In this document: positions 36,801 through 48,800 of the stretch, one piece after another
How the letters are laid out: every line of letters starts with the position of its first letter
Numbering within the stretch: position 1 is the first letter of the stretch
Assembly: GCA_009746045.1 (NCBI GenBank)
Contig: RPFO01000312.1
Location: 3,856,002 to 3,920,001, forward strand
From: Mesostigma viride
Taxonomy: Eukaryota > Streptophyta > Mesostigmatophyceae > Mesostigmatales > Mesostigmataceae
Reading direction: 5' to 3'
DNA: 64,000 nt
Translations under genes and position numbers: made by a program
The notes under the pieces: model-generated
Seen by the model: the letters and a program-made list of their open reading frames with translations, nothing else
The model's database searches: none
What the model was told of the DNA's origin: nothing

Positions 36801-39800
36801 TCAGGGGAGCATTTGTGGGAACTCTTTTTTTTTTTTAATGGCGGGGCATGTTCTGCGATGCTTATCAAAAGGGTATTGGTGCTGCTTATGCATTTGGTGG
36901 AGATGCAACTCATTTCGTCCCCGTGCCTAGTTGTGAACCCCCTCCCCGTGCGTCTCTCTATAATACTGTACTCTTCACCCCCCCCTTCATTCTCCCCCCC
37001 CCCTCCATCACTGCACTAAAGCGCTCTCCATCCCTTGCGTGTCATTGTACTTATGTATTTCACGACTCCAGCGCAATCAGACGAGGACTCGTGGACACCC
37101 TGGATCAACGTGGACAACCCGAGCGGGCTCGGCGACTGGGAACTGCTGTCATCCGCGGTTCTTCCCCGTTCCACAGACATTGCAGGCTCCACCACCACCG
37201 GCACCCCTCAGCCCGTGTGCCTAGGGGAGACCCCTACGCGCATCCAGTGCCGGCGCGTGCGGGACGGCGCCCACTGGCACACCCTCGCCGCGTTCAACGG
37301 CACGTACGTGTGCAGCACCGAGGTGGGCGGCCGGTGCGACAACGCCGCGCAGGTCACGCCGTGTGAGGACTTTGAGATCCGCGTGCAGTGCCCGCCGCTG
37401 CGGGGCACGGGCGATCAGCTCTTCACGCGTGAGTGTGCGGATGGGGGGATGGTTGATGGGTACATGCGTACGGGTAAGTGTGGAAACACATGGGTAAGTG
37501 TGTGCGAAGGCTGTTTATGGATACGGGACTAGAGCCTCGCGTGGAAGTGGGGGGTTGAATGGGTTGACCTAGCTTGGGGGAAACCAATAATTGGCTGGGG
37601 AAGAAGTGCCCATGCTTAATTACGGGGTACATGGGTAGGCATTGGGACAAGTAATAAGCATTGGGACAAGTAATGAGCATGGGAAAAGTGGGTAGGCGTG
37701 TCCAGCCGTTTGCGGCTGAGCGTGGGCACATGCGGTTCCGACCTCGGTGGGGGTGGGGACTAGGCGATGTATGGTTGAGCGTGGGGACAACTTGGTGCGC
37801 GTTCACGCTTGCCTATTTGTGCTATGAAAGTGCTGGGGAAAACAGATCATGCGCAAGCGTTGCAAACACAGGAAAGAGACGCTGCCTAAGGGTTCCCGGC
37901 CTGGCATGTAGTAGGTTAGGGGGTCATGTGGCGACGAAGAGCCAGGGAATGCCGCGCCCCTGACGCGTTGGCATGGAGATTTCTAGGTTTGGCTGGACAG
38001 TGGGCGGGAGCCTTATGCAGGCAACGTCACTAGCTCCCACTTACATGAGAAGGTCAGGCCTTGATATCTGCTGCAGAAGGCCTTGATATCTGCCGCATAG
38101 ACCTTAAAATGCAGCATAAGGCCCTGATTTCTGAAGCATAAGGCCTCGAAATGCAGCATTAGGCCTTGATATTTGCCGCATAAGGCCTTGAAATGCAGCA
38201 TAAGGCCTTGACATCTTCCGCATGGTAGAGGCCTTCGCGGAGACGGCCCTGTGGATGTTCTATATATGCAGTGCCCCCCTCTCTCAGGCACCTGGTCTTG
38301 CCTCACCATGATAGCCGCGCATGTGTGCCTGTGTCAAGCATGTGTGCCTGTGTCTAGCATGTGTGCCTGTGTCTAGCATGTGTGCGTGTGTCAGGCATGT
38401 GTGCCTGTGTCTAGCATGTGTGCGTGTGTCAGGCATGTGTGCCTGTGTCAAGCATGTGTGCCTGTGTCAAGCATGTGTGCCTGTGTCAAGCATGTGTGCC
38501 TGTGTCAAGCATGTGTGCCTGTGTCAAGCATGTGTGCGTGTGTCAAGCATGTGTGCCTGTGTCAAGCATGTGTGCGTGTGTCAAGCATGTGTGCCTGTGT
38601 CAAGCATGTGTGCGTGTGTCAGGCATGTGTGCCTGTGTCAAGCATGTGTGCCTGTGTCTAGCATGTGTGCCTGTGTCAAGCATGTGTGCGTGTGTCAAGC
38701 ATGTGTGCCTGTGTCAAGCATGTGTGCGTGTGTCAGGCATGTGTGCCTGTGTCAAGCATGTGTGCGTGTGTCAGGCATGTGTGCCTGTGTCAAGCATGTG
38801 TGCCTGTGTCAAAGCATGTGTGCGTGTGTCAAGCATGTGTGCGTGTGTCAAGCACGTGTGCGTGTGTCAAGCATGTGTGCGTGTGTCAAGCACGTGTGCC
38901 TGTGTCAAAGCATGTGTGCGTGTGTCAAGCATGTGTGCGTGTGTCAAGCATGTGTGCCTGTGTCAGGCATGTGTGCGTGTGTCAGGCATGTGTGCCTGTG
39001 TCAAGCATGTGTGCGTGTGTCAGGCATGTGTGCCTGTGTCAAGCATGTGTGCCTGTGTCAAGCATGTGTGCCTGTGTCAAAGCATGTGTGCGTGTGTCAA
39101 GCACGTGTGCCTGTGTCTAGCATGTGTGCGTGTGTCAGGCATGTGTGCGTGTGTCAGGCATGTGTGCGTGTGTCAAGCATGTGTGCGTGTGTCAAGCACG
39201 TGTGCCTGTGTCAAGCATGTGTGCGTGTGTCAGGCATGTCTGCCCCCCATTCCCGAGGCTTCGCAAGAGGGCCCCCCTTTGGAACTGACTCTGTGGTAAA
39301 ATCTGGTCAGTACGCTCACCACGTCTGCCGTGCCTCCTGTGCTCCAACCGTGTGCATCGGTGTTCCGTGGTCCGAGCAGCGGACGGCATCGCGGTGTGCT
39401 GCCAAGAAGTGCCGTTGTCGCAGATACCAAGCCCCCCACCGCCCCCTCCGGCCGTCCCAGGTGCATAACTGTGAACCTATGCCTCGCTTTTGCAGTGTTT
39501 AGTGTCCCTTTGTCATAATCGTTTTTTCAATAGCTGGGAGAAGCTCGCCTTGAAAGCGTGTTCCATACGAACGCTTGTTCCATAGGAAAACTTGCTCCAT
39601 AGGAAAACTTGCTCCACAGGAACGCTTGTTCCACAGGAAAGCTTGCTCCACAGGAAAGCTTGCTCCACAGGAAAGCTTGCTCCACAGGAAAGCTTGTTCC
39701 ACAGGAAAACTTGCTCCACAGGAAAGCTTGCTCCACAGGAAAACTTGCTCCATTAATAGGAAAACTTGCTCCACAGGAAAGCTTGTTCCACAGGAAAGCT

Positions 39801-42800
39801 TGCTCCATAGGAAAACTTGCTCCACATGAAAGCTTGCTCCACAGGAAAGCTTGCTCCACAAGAAGGCTTGTTCCAAAGGAAAGCTTGCTCCATAGGAAAG
39901 CTTGCTCCATAATAGGAAAGCTTGCTCCACAGGAAAGCTTCCTCCACAGGAAAGCTTGCTCCACAGGAAAACTTGTTCCACAGGAAAGCATGTTCCACAG
40001 GAAAGCTTGCTCCACAGGAAAGCTTGCTCCATAGGAAAACTTGCTCCACAAAAAAGCTTGTTCCACAGGAAAGCTTGCTCCATAGGAAAGCTTGCTCCAC
40101 AGGAAAGCTTGCTCCACAGGAAAGCTTGAGCATCCATAGGAAAGCTTGCTCCACAGGAAAGCTTGTTCCACAGGAAAGCTTGCTCCATAGGAAAGCTTGC
40201 TCCACAGGAAAGCTTGTTCCACAGGAAAGCATGTTCCACAGGAAAGCATGTTCCACAGGAAAACTTGTTCCACAGGAAAGCTTGCTCCACAGGAAAGCTT
40301 GCTCCACAGGAAAGCTTGCTCCACAGGAAAGCTTGCTCCACAGGAAAACTTGCTCCACAAGAAAGCTTGCTCCACAGGAAAGCTTGCTCCACAGGAAGGC
40401 TTGTTCCATAGGAAAGCTTGCTCCATAATAGGAAAGCTTGCTCCATAGGAAAGCTTGCTCCACAATAATAGGAAAGCTTGCTCCACAGGAAAATCTTGCT
40501 CCACAGGAAAGCTTGTTCCACAGGAAAACTTGCTCCACAGGAAAACTTGTTCCACAGGAAAACTTGCTCCACAGGAAAGCTTGCTTTACAGGAAAGCATG
40601 TTCCACAGGAAAGCTTGCTCCACAGGAAAACTTGATCCACAGGAAAGCTTGCTCCACAGGAAAGCTTGCTCCACAGGAAGGCTTGTTCCACAGGAAAGCT
40701 TGCTCCATAGGAAAGCTTGCTCCATAGGAAAGCTTGCTCCATAATAGGAAAGCTTGCTCCACAGGAAAGCTTGCTCCACAGGAAAGCTTGCTCCATAGGA
40801 AAACTTGCTCCACAGGAAAGCTTGTTCCACAGGAAAGCTTGTTCCACAGGAAAGCTTGTTCCACAGGAAAGCTTGCTCCACAGGAAAGCTTGTTCCACAG
40901 GAAAACTTGTTCCATAGGAAAGCATGTTCCACAGGAAAGCTTGCTCCATAATAGGAAAGCTTGCTCCACAGGAAAGCTTGCTCCACAGGAAAGCTTGCTC
41001 CACAGGAAAGCTTGTTCCACAGGAAAGCTTGTTCCACAGGAAAGCTTGTTCCACATGAAAACTTGCTCCACAGGAAAGCTTGCTCCACAGGAAAGCTTGT
41101 TCCATAGGAAAGCTTGCTCCATAGGAATAACTTGTTCCACAGGAAAGCTTGTTCCACAGGAAAGCTTGTTCCACAGGAAAGCTTGCTCCACAGGAAAGCT
41201 TGCTCCACAGGAAAGCTTGCTCCACAGGAAAGCTTGTTCCACAGGAAAGCTTGTTCCACAGGAAAGCTTGTTCCACAGGAAAGCTTGCTCCACATGAAAG
41301 CTTGCTCCACAGGAAAGCTTGCTCCACAGGAAAACTTGTTCCACACGAACGCTTGTTCCACAGGAAAGCTTGCTCCACAGGAAAGCTTGCACCACAGGAA
41401 AACTTGTTCCACAGGAAAGCTTGTTCCATAGGAAAGCATGTTCCACAGGAAAGCTTGCTCCATAGGAAAGCATGTTCCACAGGAAAGCTTGCTCCACAGG
41501 AAAACTTGATCCACAGGAAAGCTTGCTCCACAAGAAAGCTTGCTCCACAGGAAAGCTTGCACCACAGGAAAACTTGTTCCACAGGAAAGCTTGTTCCACA
41601 GGAAAGCTTGCTCCACAGGAAAGCTTGCTCCACAGGAAAGCTTGCTCCACAGGAAAGCTTGTTCCACAGGAAAGCTTGTTCCACAGGAAAGCTTGTTCCA
41701 CAGGAAAGCTTGCTCCACATGAAAGCTTGCTCCACTGGAAAGCTTGCTCCACAGGAAAACTTGTTCCACACGAACGCTTGTTCCACAGGAAAGCTTGCTC
41801 CACAGGAAAGCTTGCACCACAGGAAAACTTGTTCCACAGGAAAACTTGTTCCATAGGAAAACTTGCTCCATAGGAAAGCTTGCTCCATACGAAAGCATGT
41901 TCCACAGGAAAGCTTGCTCCATAATAGGAAAGCTTGCTCCACAGGAAAGCTTGCTCCACAGGAAAGCTTGCTCCACAGGAAAGCTTGCACCACAGGAAAA
42001 CTTGTTCCACAGGAAAACTTGTTCCATAGGAAAGCATGTTCCACAGGAAAGCTTGCTCCATAATAGGAAAGCTTGCTCCACAGGAAAGCTTGCTCCACAG
42101 GAAAGCTTGCTCCACAGGAAAACTTGTTCCACAGGAAAACTTGTTCCATAGGAAAGCTTGCTCCACAGGAAAGCTTGCTCCACAGGAAAGCTTGCTCCAT
42201 AGGAAAGCTTGCTCCACAGGAAAGGTTGCTCCACAGGAAAGCTTGTTCCACTGGAAAACTTGTTCCACAGGAAAGCTTGCTCCATAGGAAAGCTTGCTCC
42301 ACAGGAAAGCTTGTTCCACAGGAAAGCTTGTTCCATCCATAGGAAAGCTTGCTCCATAGGAAAACTTGTTCCACAGGAAAGCTTGTTCCACAGGAAAGCT
42401 TGCTCCACAGGAAAGCTTGCTCCACAGGAAAGCTTCCTCCACAGGAAAGCTTGCTCCACATGAAGGCTTGTTCAACAGGAAAGCTTGCTCCACAGGAAAG
42501 CTTGTTCCACAGGAAAGCTTGCTCCACAGGAAAGCTTGTTCCACAGGAAAGCTTGTTCCATAGGAAAACTTGCTCCATAGGAAAGCTTGCTCCACAGGAA
42601 AGCTTGCTCCACAGGAAAGCTTGCTCCACAGGAAAACTTGTTCCACAGGAACGCTTGTTCCACAGGAAAGCTTGCTCCACAGGAAAGCTTGCGCCACAGG
42701 AAAACTTGTTCCACAGGAAAACTTGTTCCATAGGAAAGCATGTTCCACAGGAAAGCTTGTTCCATAGGAAAACTTGCTCCATAATAGGAAAGCTTGCACC

Positions 42801-45800
42801 ACAGGAAAGCTTGCTCCACAGGAAAGCTTGCTCCATAGGAAAACTTGCTCCACAGGAAAACTTGTTCCACAGGAAAACTTGCTCCACAGGAAAGCTTGCT
42901 CCACAAGAAGGCTTGTTCCACAGGAGCACTTGTTCCACAGGAAAGCTTGCTCCACAGGAAAGCTTGTTCCATAGGAAAGCTGGTTCCACGGGAAGCCTTG
43001 TTCCACAGGAAAGCTTGCTCCATAGGAAAACTTGCTTCATAGGAAAACTTGCTCCATAGGAAAGCTTGCTCCATAGGAAAGCTTGCTCCATAATAGGAAA
43101 GCTTGCTCCACAGGAAAGCTTGCTCCACAGGAAAGCTTGCTCCACAGGAAAGCTTGTTCCACAGGAAAACTTGCTCCACAGGAAAGCTTGCTCCATACGA
43201 ACGCTTGCTCCATAGGAAAGCTCGCTCCATAATAGGAAAGCTTGCTCCACAGGAAAACTTTCTCCACAGGAAAGCTTGTTCCACATGAAAGCTTGCTCCA
43301 CAGGAAAGCTTGCTCCACAGGAAAACTTGCTCCACAGGAAAGCTTGCTCCACAGGAAAACTTGTTCCACAGGAAAACTTGTTCCACAGGAAAGCTTGTTC
43401 CACAGGAAAGCTTGCTCCATAATAGGAAAGCTTGCTCCACAGGAAAGCTTGCTCCACAGGAAAACTTGTTCCACAGGAAAGCTTGCTCCACAGGAAAACT
43501 TGTTCCATAGGAGCACTTGTTCCACAGGAAGGCTTGTTCCACAGGAAAGGTTGCTCCACAGGAAAGCTTGCTCCACAGGAAAGCTTGTTCCACAGGAAAA
43601 CTTGTTCCACAGGAAAACTTGTTCCATAGGAAAACTTGTTCCAGACGAACGCTTGTTCGATGGGAAAGCTTGGTCCATAGGAAAGCTTGCTCCACAGGAA
43701 AGCTTGCTCCACAGGAAAGCTTGTTCCACAGGAAAACTTGCTCCACAGGAAAGCTTGCTCCATAATAGGAAAGCTTGCTCCACAGGAAAGCTTGCTCCAT
43801 AGGAAAGCTTGCTCCATAGGAAAGCTTGCTCCATAGGAAAGCTTGCTCCACAGGAAAACTTGCTCCACAGGAAAGCTTGTTTCACAGGAAAGCTTGTTCC
43901 ACAGGAAAACCTGCTCCATAGGAAAGCTTGTTCCACAGGAAAGCTTGCTCCACAGGAAAGCTTGTTCCACAGGAAAGCTTGTTCCATAGGAAAACTTGCT
44001 CCATAGGAAAGCTTGTTCCATAGGAAAACTTGCTCCATAATAGGAAAGCTTGCTCCACAGGAAAACTTGCTCCACAGGAAAGCTGGTTCCGCAGGAAAAC
44101 TTGTTCCATAGGAAAACTTGTTCCATACGAACGCTTGTTCGATAGGAAAGCTTTCTCCATAGGAAAGCTTGCTCCATAGAAAACTTGCTCCACAGGAAAG
44201 CTTGTTCCACAGGAAAGCTTGTTCCATAGGAAAACTTGCTCCACAGGAAAGCTTGCTCCATAGGAAAGCTTGCTCCATAATAGGAAAGCTTGCTCCACAG
44301 GAAAACTTGCTCCACAGGAAGGCTTTTTCCACAGGAAAACTTGCTCCATAGGAAAGCTTGCTCCATAGGAAAACTTGCTCCATAATAGGAAAGCTTGCTC
44401 CACAGGAAAACTTGCTCCATAGGAAAGCTTGCTCCACAGGAAAACTTGTTCCATAGGAAAACTTGTTCCATACGAACGCTTGTTCCATAGGAAAGCTTGC
44501 TCCATAGGAAAACTTGCTCCATAGGAAAACTTGTTCCACAGGAAAGCATGTTCCACAGGAAAACTTTCCGGGCCTGTCTCGTTTGGATCAAGATTGCTGC
44601 GTGAGCTCCCAACAAGTTCTCTTAGGGCCCTGATAAGCGTAAGTGATAAAACACCACGCAGCAGTCATATTCCAGACAAACCTTGAAGGTTTCACGAACC
44701 TGTTGTATTATGAAGACTTCTTACATTACACGTTATAAGCAGCATATGGTACCACGGATACACATGCGCTGGTTGTTCATGTGTATGAGCGCTGGGGGCA
44801 AGGCGTGGAGAGAAGGGAGGTGGCTAATGACATTGCATGCAGATAATAAATTACTCTTCTTCGAGGGAAATTTTTTTTCCCACAAGAATGTCATCTGGAC
44901 GCAGGGGCCATGTTTGACATCGATACTCTTCCCTTGTTGCGCCTGGCAATCAAGCCGCAGATGATATCGCGGTTCATTCTTTTCCTTTGCACTATCGTCT
45001 ACTAATGATGCTTCTAACTCTACTCCATGTTCCTGTGCTGGTCAGATGACGATGACAGCAACACGTGTGAGCTGTCGGTGGAGTTCGACGTGGTGGAGGA
45101 GTGGGTGGGCGGCTACGTGCTTGATTTCGCCATCGTCAACAGACAGAAGTATCTGGACGTTAGCAGCCCTGCGTGGGCGCTGGACTGGACGTTCACCAAG
45201 TCAGAGTATGTGTCAGTCAGACCACTATGGTCATAGTTGCAGCATATTGCACATATGAACACCTCATGGCATCTTATAGGCACCACTGTAAGTAAGTAAT
45301 TAAGTAATTGCGTGTCATGCGCATGGGCATGCCTTAGAGTACTATGCTAATCTCATTAGAAAAAATAATTACACGAAACTTACAAACATCGCCTGCATCA
45401 TCCCCCAACCATATAGTCACTAAGGCACCACTGGGTACGCCTGCCAATAAACCATACGCCACTCCATGCTGCAGGGGGGCACATGGGCAAGATAGGAGAG
45501 GATCTGGTGTTAGAAAGAGCTCCCAGCGGGTGTGAGCTCTTGGTCCTTCACAACACGGCTTAGCCAATGTTGCAAGGCAGCAACCTTAAATCTGTGCACC
45601 AGGCCACGACCACGGTGGGCACTTCCACGACCAAGGTGGCACCCACGGTTCGTGCTTGCCGAGATAGCTGGTCATCCCCCATGACCAAGCTATATCCTTT
45701 GTGTTGTTCCTCGTTCTCATCGGCGTGACGAGGCACGTGCAGGCGTGCAAGCAAATCCTCAACGTCCACTGGCATCAGTGCAGAGCCAGGACGAACTGGA

Positions 45801-48800
45801 TTTGCCTAGGCTCTGCAACCTAGGAAGTACAGGACCTGTCACAGGCCTGCAAGGCCTAGTATCCTTGCAGCCCTGTGCTAGTTCCAGTACCCCACCAGTC
45901 ACAGGCTGCTGCTCCTCCTGGTCTACGTGGACCACAGTCACGTGATAGACAGGCTAAGCCTGTGCAGGGACGTCCTGCCACGTGTCCTGTCCACTATACC
46001 AGAGGACTGCACCCTAGTCGGCCACGGATGGCTAGGACTTCGGGACTTCATATCTTTCTTGTCCCTTGTCTGTTTCAGGCGGTCAGCACGGCATTGGAAA
46101 GGTCTTTCCAAACTGTATCCACTTAGCATATTGGTTGCCCAAAATGCTAACTCCAACCCTTTCTTCTTTTGGAGCTGGACCAGCTTGAAACAAGCCTAAC
46201 CTTGCTTGTGCCCACTCGGCCACAGACCACTTGGTCCCTTGGGGTTGATCAGACCTGATAGGGCCCAGGGTCCTGCCTCCTTTTGGGTAACAACATATAT
46301 GCCCTTGGACCAGGCTGGGCGTACTGGCCAGTGAATCAGAGGTCACCCCAGGTTATCCCCTGACCCCTTGGTCAGCTCCCAACCTTTCCTTGGGAACTTG
46401 GTGCTAGAATAAAGTCAAGGCACATTACCTAGTCCAATGGCTGGGATTAAAGGATGCCAAGAACGTATTATTGTGAGCTCCTGATCTTTCACAGTTATCA
46501 CAGGCGCCCGTTCTTATGGCGCCCGCCTTGGCCAACCTTTCCCTTCTGTTTTAGAATTCTCAGGTACCTGGCCTTTATCTCTGCTCTCCATACAGCAGGT
46601 ACAGTCACAAAGAAAGGAGGGATATCTCTCCAAGTCTGCCTAGCCTGATCCTGGTCACCCTTGAGAAAAGCCCTCTTGAAATCAATCAGCACAGAGCTAT
46701 AGGGCACACCCTTAACCAGAAAAGACAGAAATATACACAGCAGAATCCTCCACGTGTCATGCAGCATCCCTGGAGTATAGAGTTCCTCATCTAACAACTG
46801 GCCAGTGCCATGATACTCGGTTACAAATGGTCTGACATGTGGCACCTGGACACCATCTACCTCCTTGAGCTTGAGGACAAACATCAATCTGAGCAGCTGG
46901 TGAACTTCTGGCAGCTCATCCACAGGTTCTGCACAGTTGGAAACTATCCACTCATGCCCAGAAGCAACAAAGCCAAGAGTCCATGCCTTAGCCATCTTCA
47001 TGTCCAACGTGCCGACGGAGCGGGCCATAGAGCCTTCGCAAAGCCAAAGCTCGCAGCCGCAGCTTCGGGTGGCAGGCCCGGAGCGAACACGACCTTTTCA
47101 TCCTTACGCTCATCCGAGCACCGCATCGACCTTCGTCCAGGCGGCGTACCTGGCGAGGGGGTTGGCGAAGAAAGGTTGGGTAGCGGTTTGTGGAACCGCA
47201 GCGGGGCCGGCAGCGAGCGACCCCATAGTGATGCAAATTGAGACATCGAAAGCTCCCGGCGAATTGTCGCGAGAAGCCGTCGAAAAGTTTGTGTCGCTGA
47301 GGGACGAGCTTTCCTCGACGATTTACGGTTTGGAGGTGGCTCACCAGGGCGGGCACGTGACCGTGCAGCAGCTGGATTTGGCGCGGTAGGCACTGGGCCA
47401 GATAGTGGCCATTGGATTGGGGGCAGCGCGGCTGTTCAACCATCAGGTGGCGACTTCTGTGCTGGGCGCGGGAGTTGAGGTCCCGGACGTGATCAGACAA
47501 GCGCAGGCGCGCGAGGTCGACAACCCCTGGTCGACGGCAGAGGTGGTTTCCCAGACGTGCGAACACCTTGTGAACATTCTTTTGCAGGAGTCACGAGGCA
47601 ACGCCGATCGGTGGGTTATAACCACTCGGCCATTTGGGATTTGGTCAACACTCGACACACCGCGGGCGGCGGAACCAGAAGCTCACGATCCAGTGGTCGA
47701 GGTAATCACGGGTCGAGAGGTCACGCCAGAAGATTTCCACTACCAGTTCGTTGATCAACCAGAGGGGATCATCGAACGTTCATCTCAGCAGATAGACGAG
47801 GGCGACGGTACCGTAGAAGGGTACGCTGCACGACGTCGTGCTGAGCTGCACGTCCCGCAAGAGCCCGAGCACGATTACGGTGGTCGTGGGGCCTGCAACG
47901 ACAAGCGGGGTGGTGGGACGCGGTGGGTGAGAAACATCGAGTGGGATCGCAAGGCGAGCGAGCCCCAGATTCCAGTGGAGAAGTCTGCAGACGGGCGACC
48001 CGTTAGCAGAGTGCTAGGACCTTACGCCGACGGGGAGGACGCCGCTGGCAGCGACGAGGAGCGGCCAGAGACGCCCATCGCGACCACAGCTCAAGAACGG
48101 GAGCTTGAGGCAGCGAATCAAGCAGGTGCTGAGTCGGTAGCTGGGACGGTGCCCACGGCGTCCTCCAGCAATACCAGCACTTGAGTCAGTTCTTCCTTTT
48201 TCCTTCGCCTTTATTGTTGTGTCCACGACTCAGCACCTGCTTGATTCGCTGCCTCAAGCTCCCGTTCTTGAGCTGTGGCCGCGATGGGCGTCTCTGGCCG
48301 CTCCTCGTCGCTGCCAGCGGCGTCCTCCCCGTCGGCGTAAGGTCCTAGCACTCTGCTAACGGGTCGCCCGTCTGCAGACTTCTCCACTGGAATCTGGGGC
48401 TCGCTCGCCTTGCGATCCCACTCGATGTTTCTCACCCACCGCGTCCCACCACCCCGCTTGTCGTTGCAGGCCCCACGACCACCGTAATCGTGCTCGGGCT
48501 CTTGCGGGACGTGCAGCTCAGCACGACGTCGTGCAGCGTACCCTTCTACGGTACCGTCGCCCTCGTCTATCTGCTGAGATGAACGTTCGATGATCCCCTC
48601 TGGTTGATCAACGAACTGGTAGTGGAAATCTTCTGGCGTGACCTCTCGACCCGTGATTACCTCGACCACTGGATCGTGAGCTTCTGGTTCCGCCGCCCGC
48701 GGTGTGTCGAGTGTTGACCAAATCCCAAATGGCCGAGTGGTTATAACCCACCGATCGGCGTTGCCTCGTGACTCCTGCAAAAGAATGTTCACAAGGTGTT

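Noticed and set aside
38320-39240. CRISPR-like array
   Set aside because: Units are head-to-tail without unique spacers, in a eukaryotic intron.
38321-39502. 393-codon plus-strand ORF with CACVKHV repeats
   Set aside because: Translation of a 19-bp minisatellite; all frames are open.
39753-44615. 1620-codon minus-strand ORF with EQAFLWSKLSC repeats
   Set aside because: It is the translation of a stop-free 17-bp tandem repeat; other frames of the same repeat are equally open, and it lies in an intron.
46988-47566. 192-codon minus-strand ORF and its mirror at 48796-49416
   Set aside because: Arg/Cys-rich shadow frames opposite the gag-like gene in the palindrome arms.
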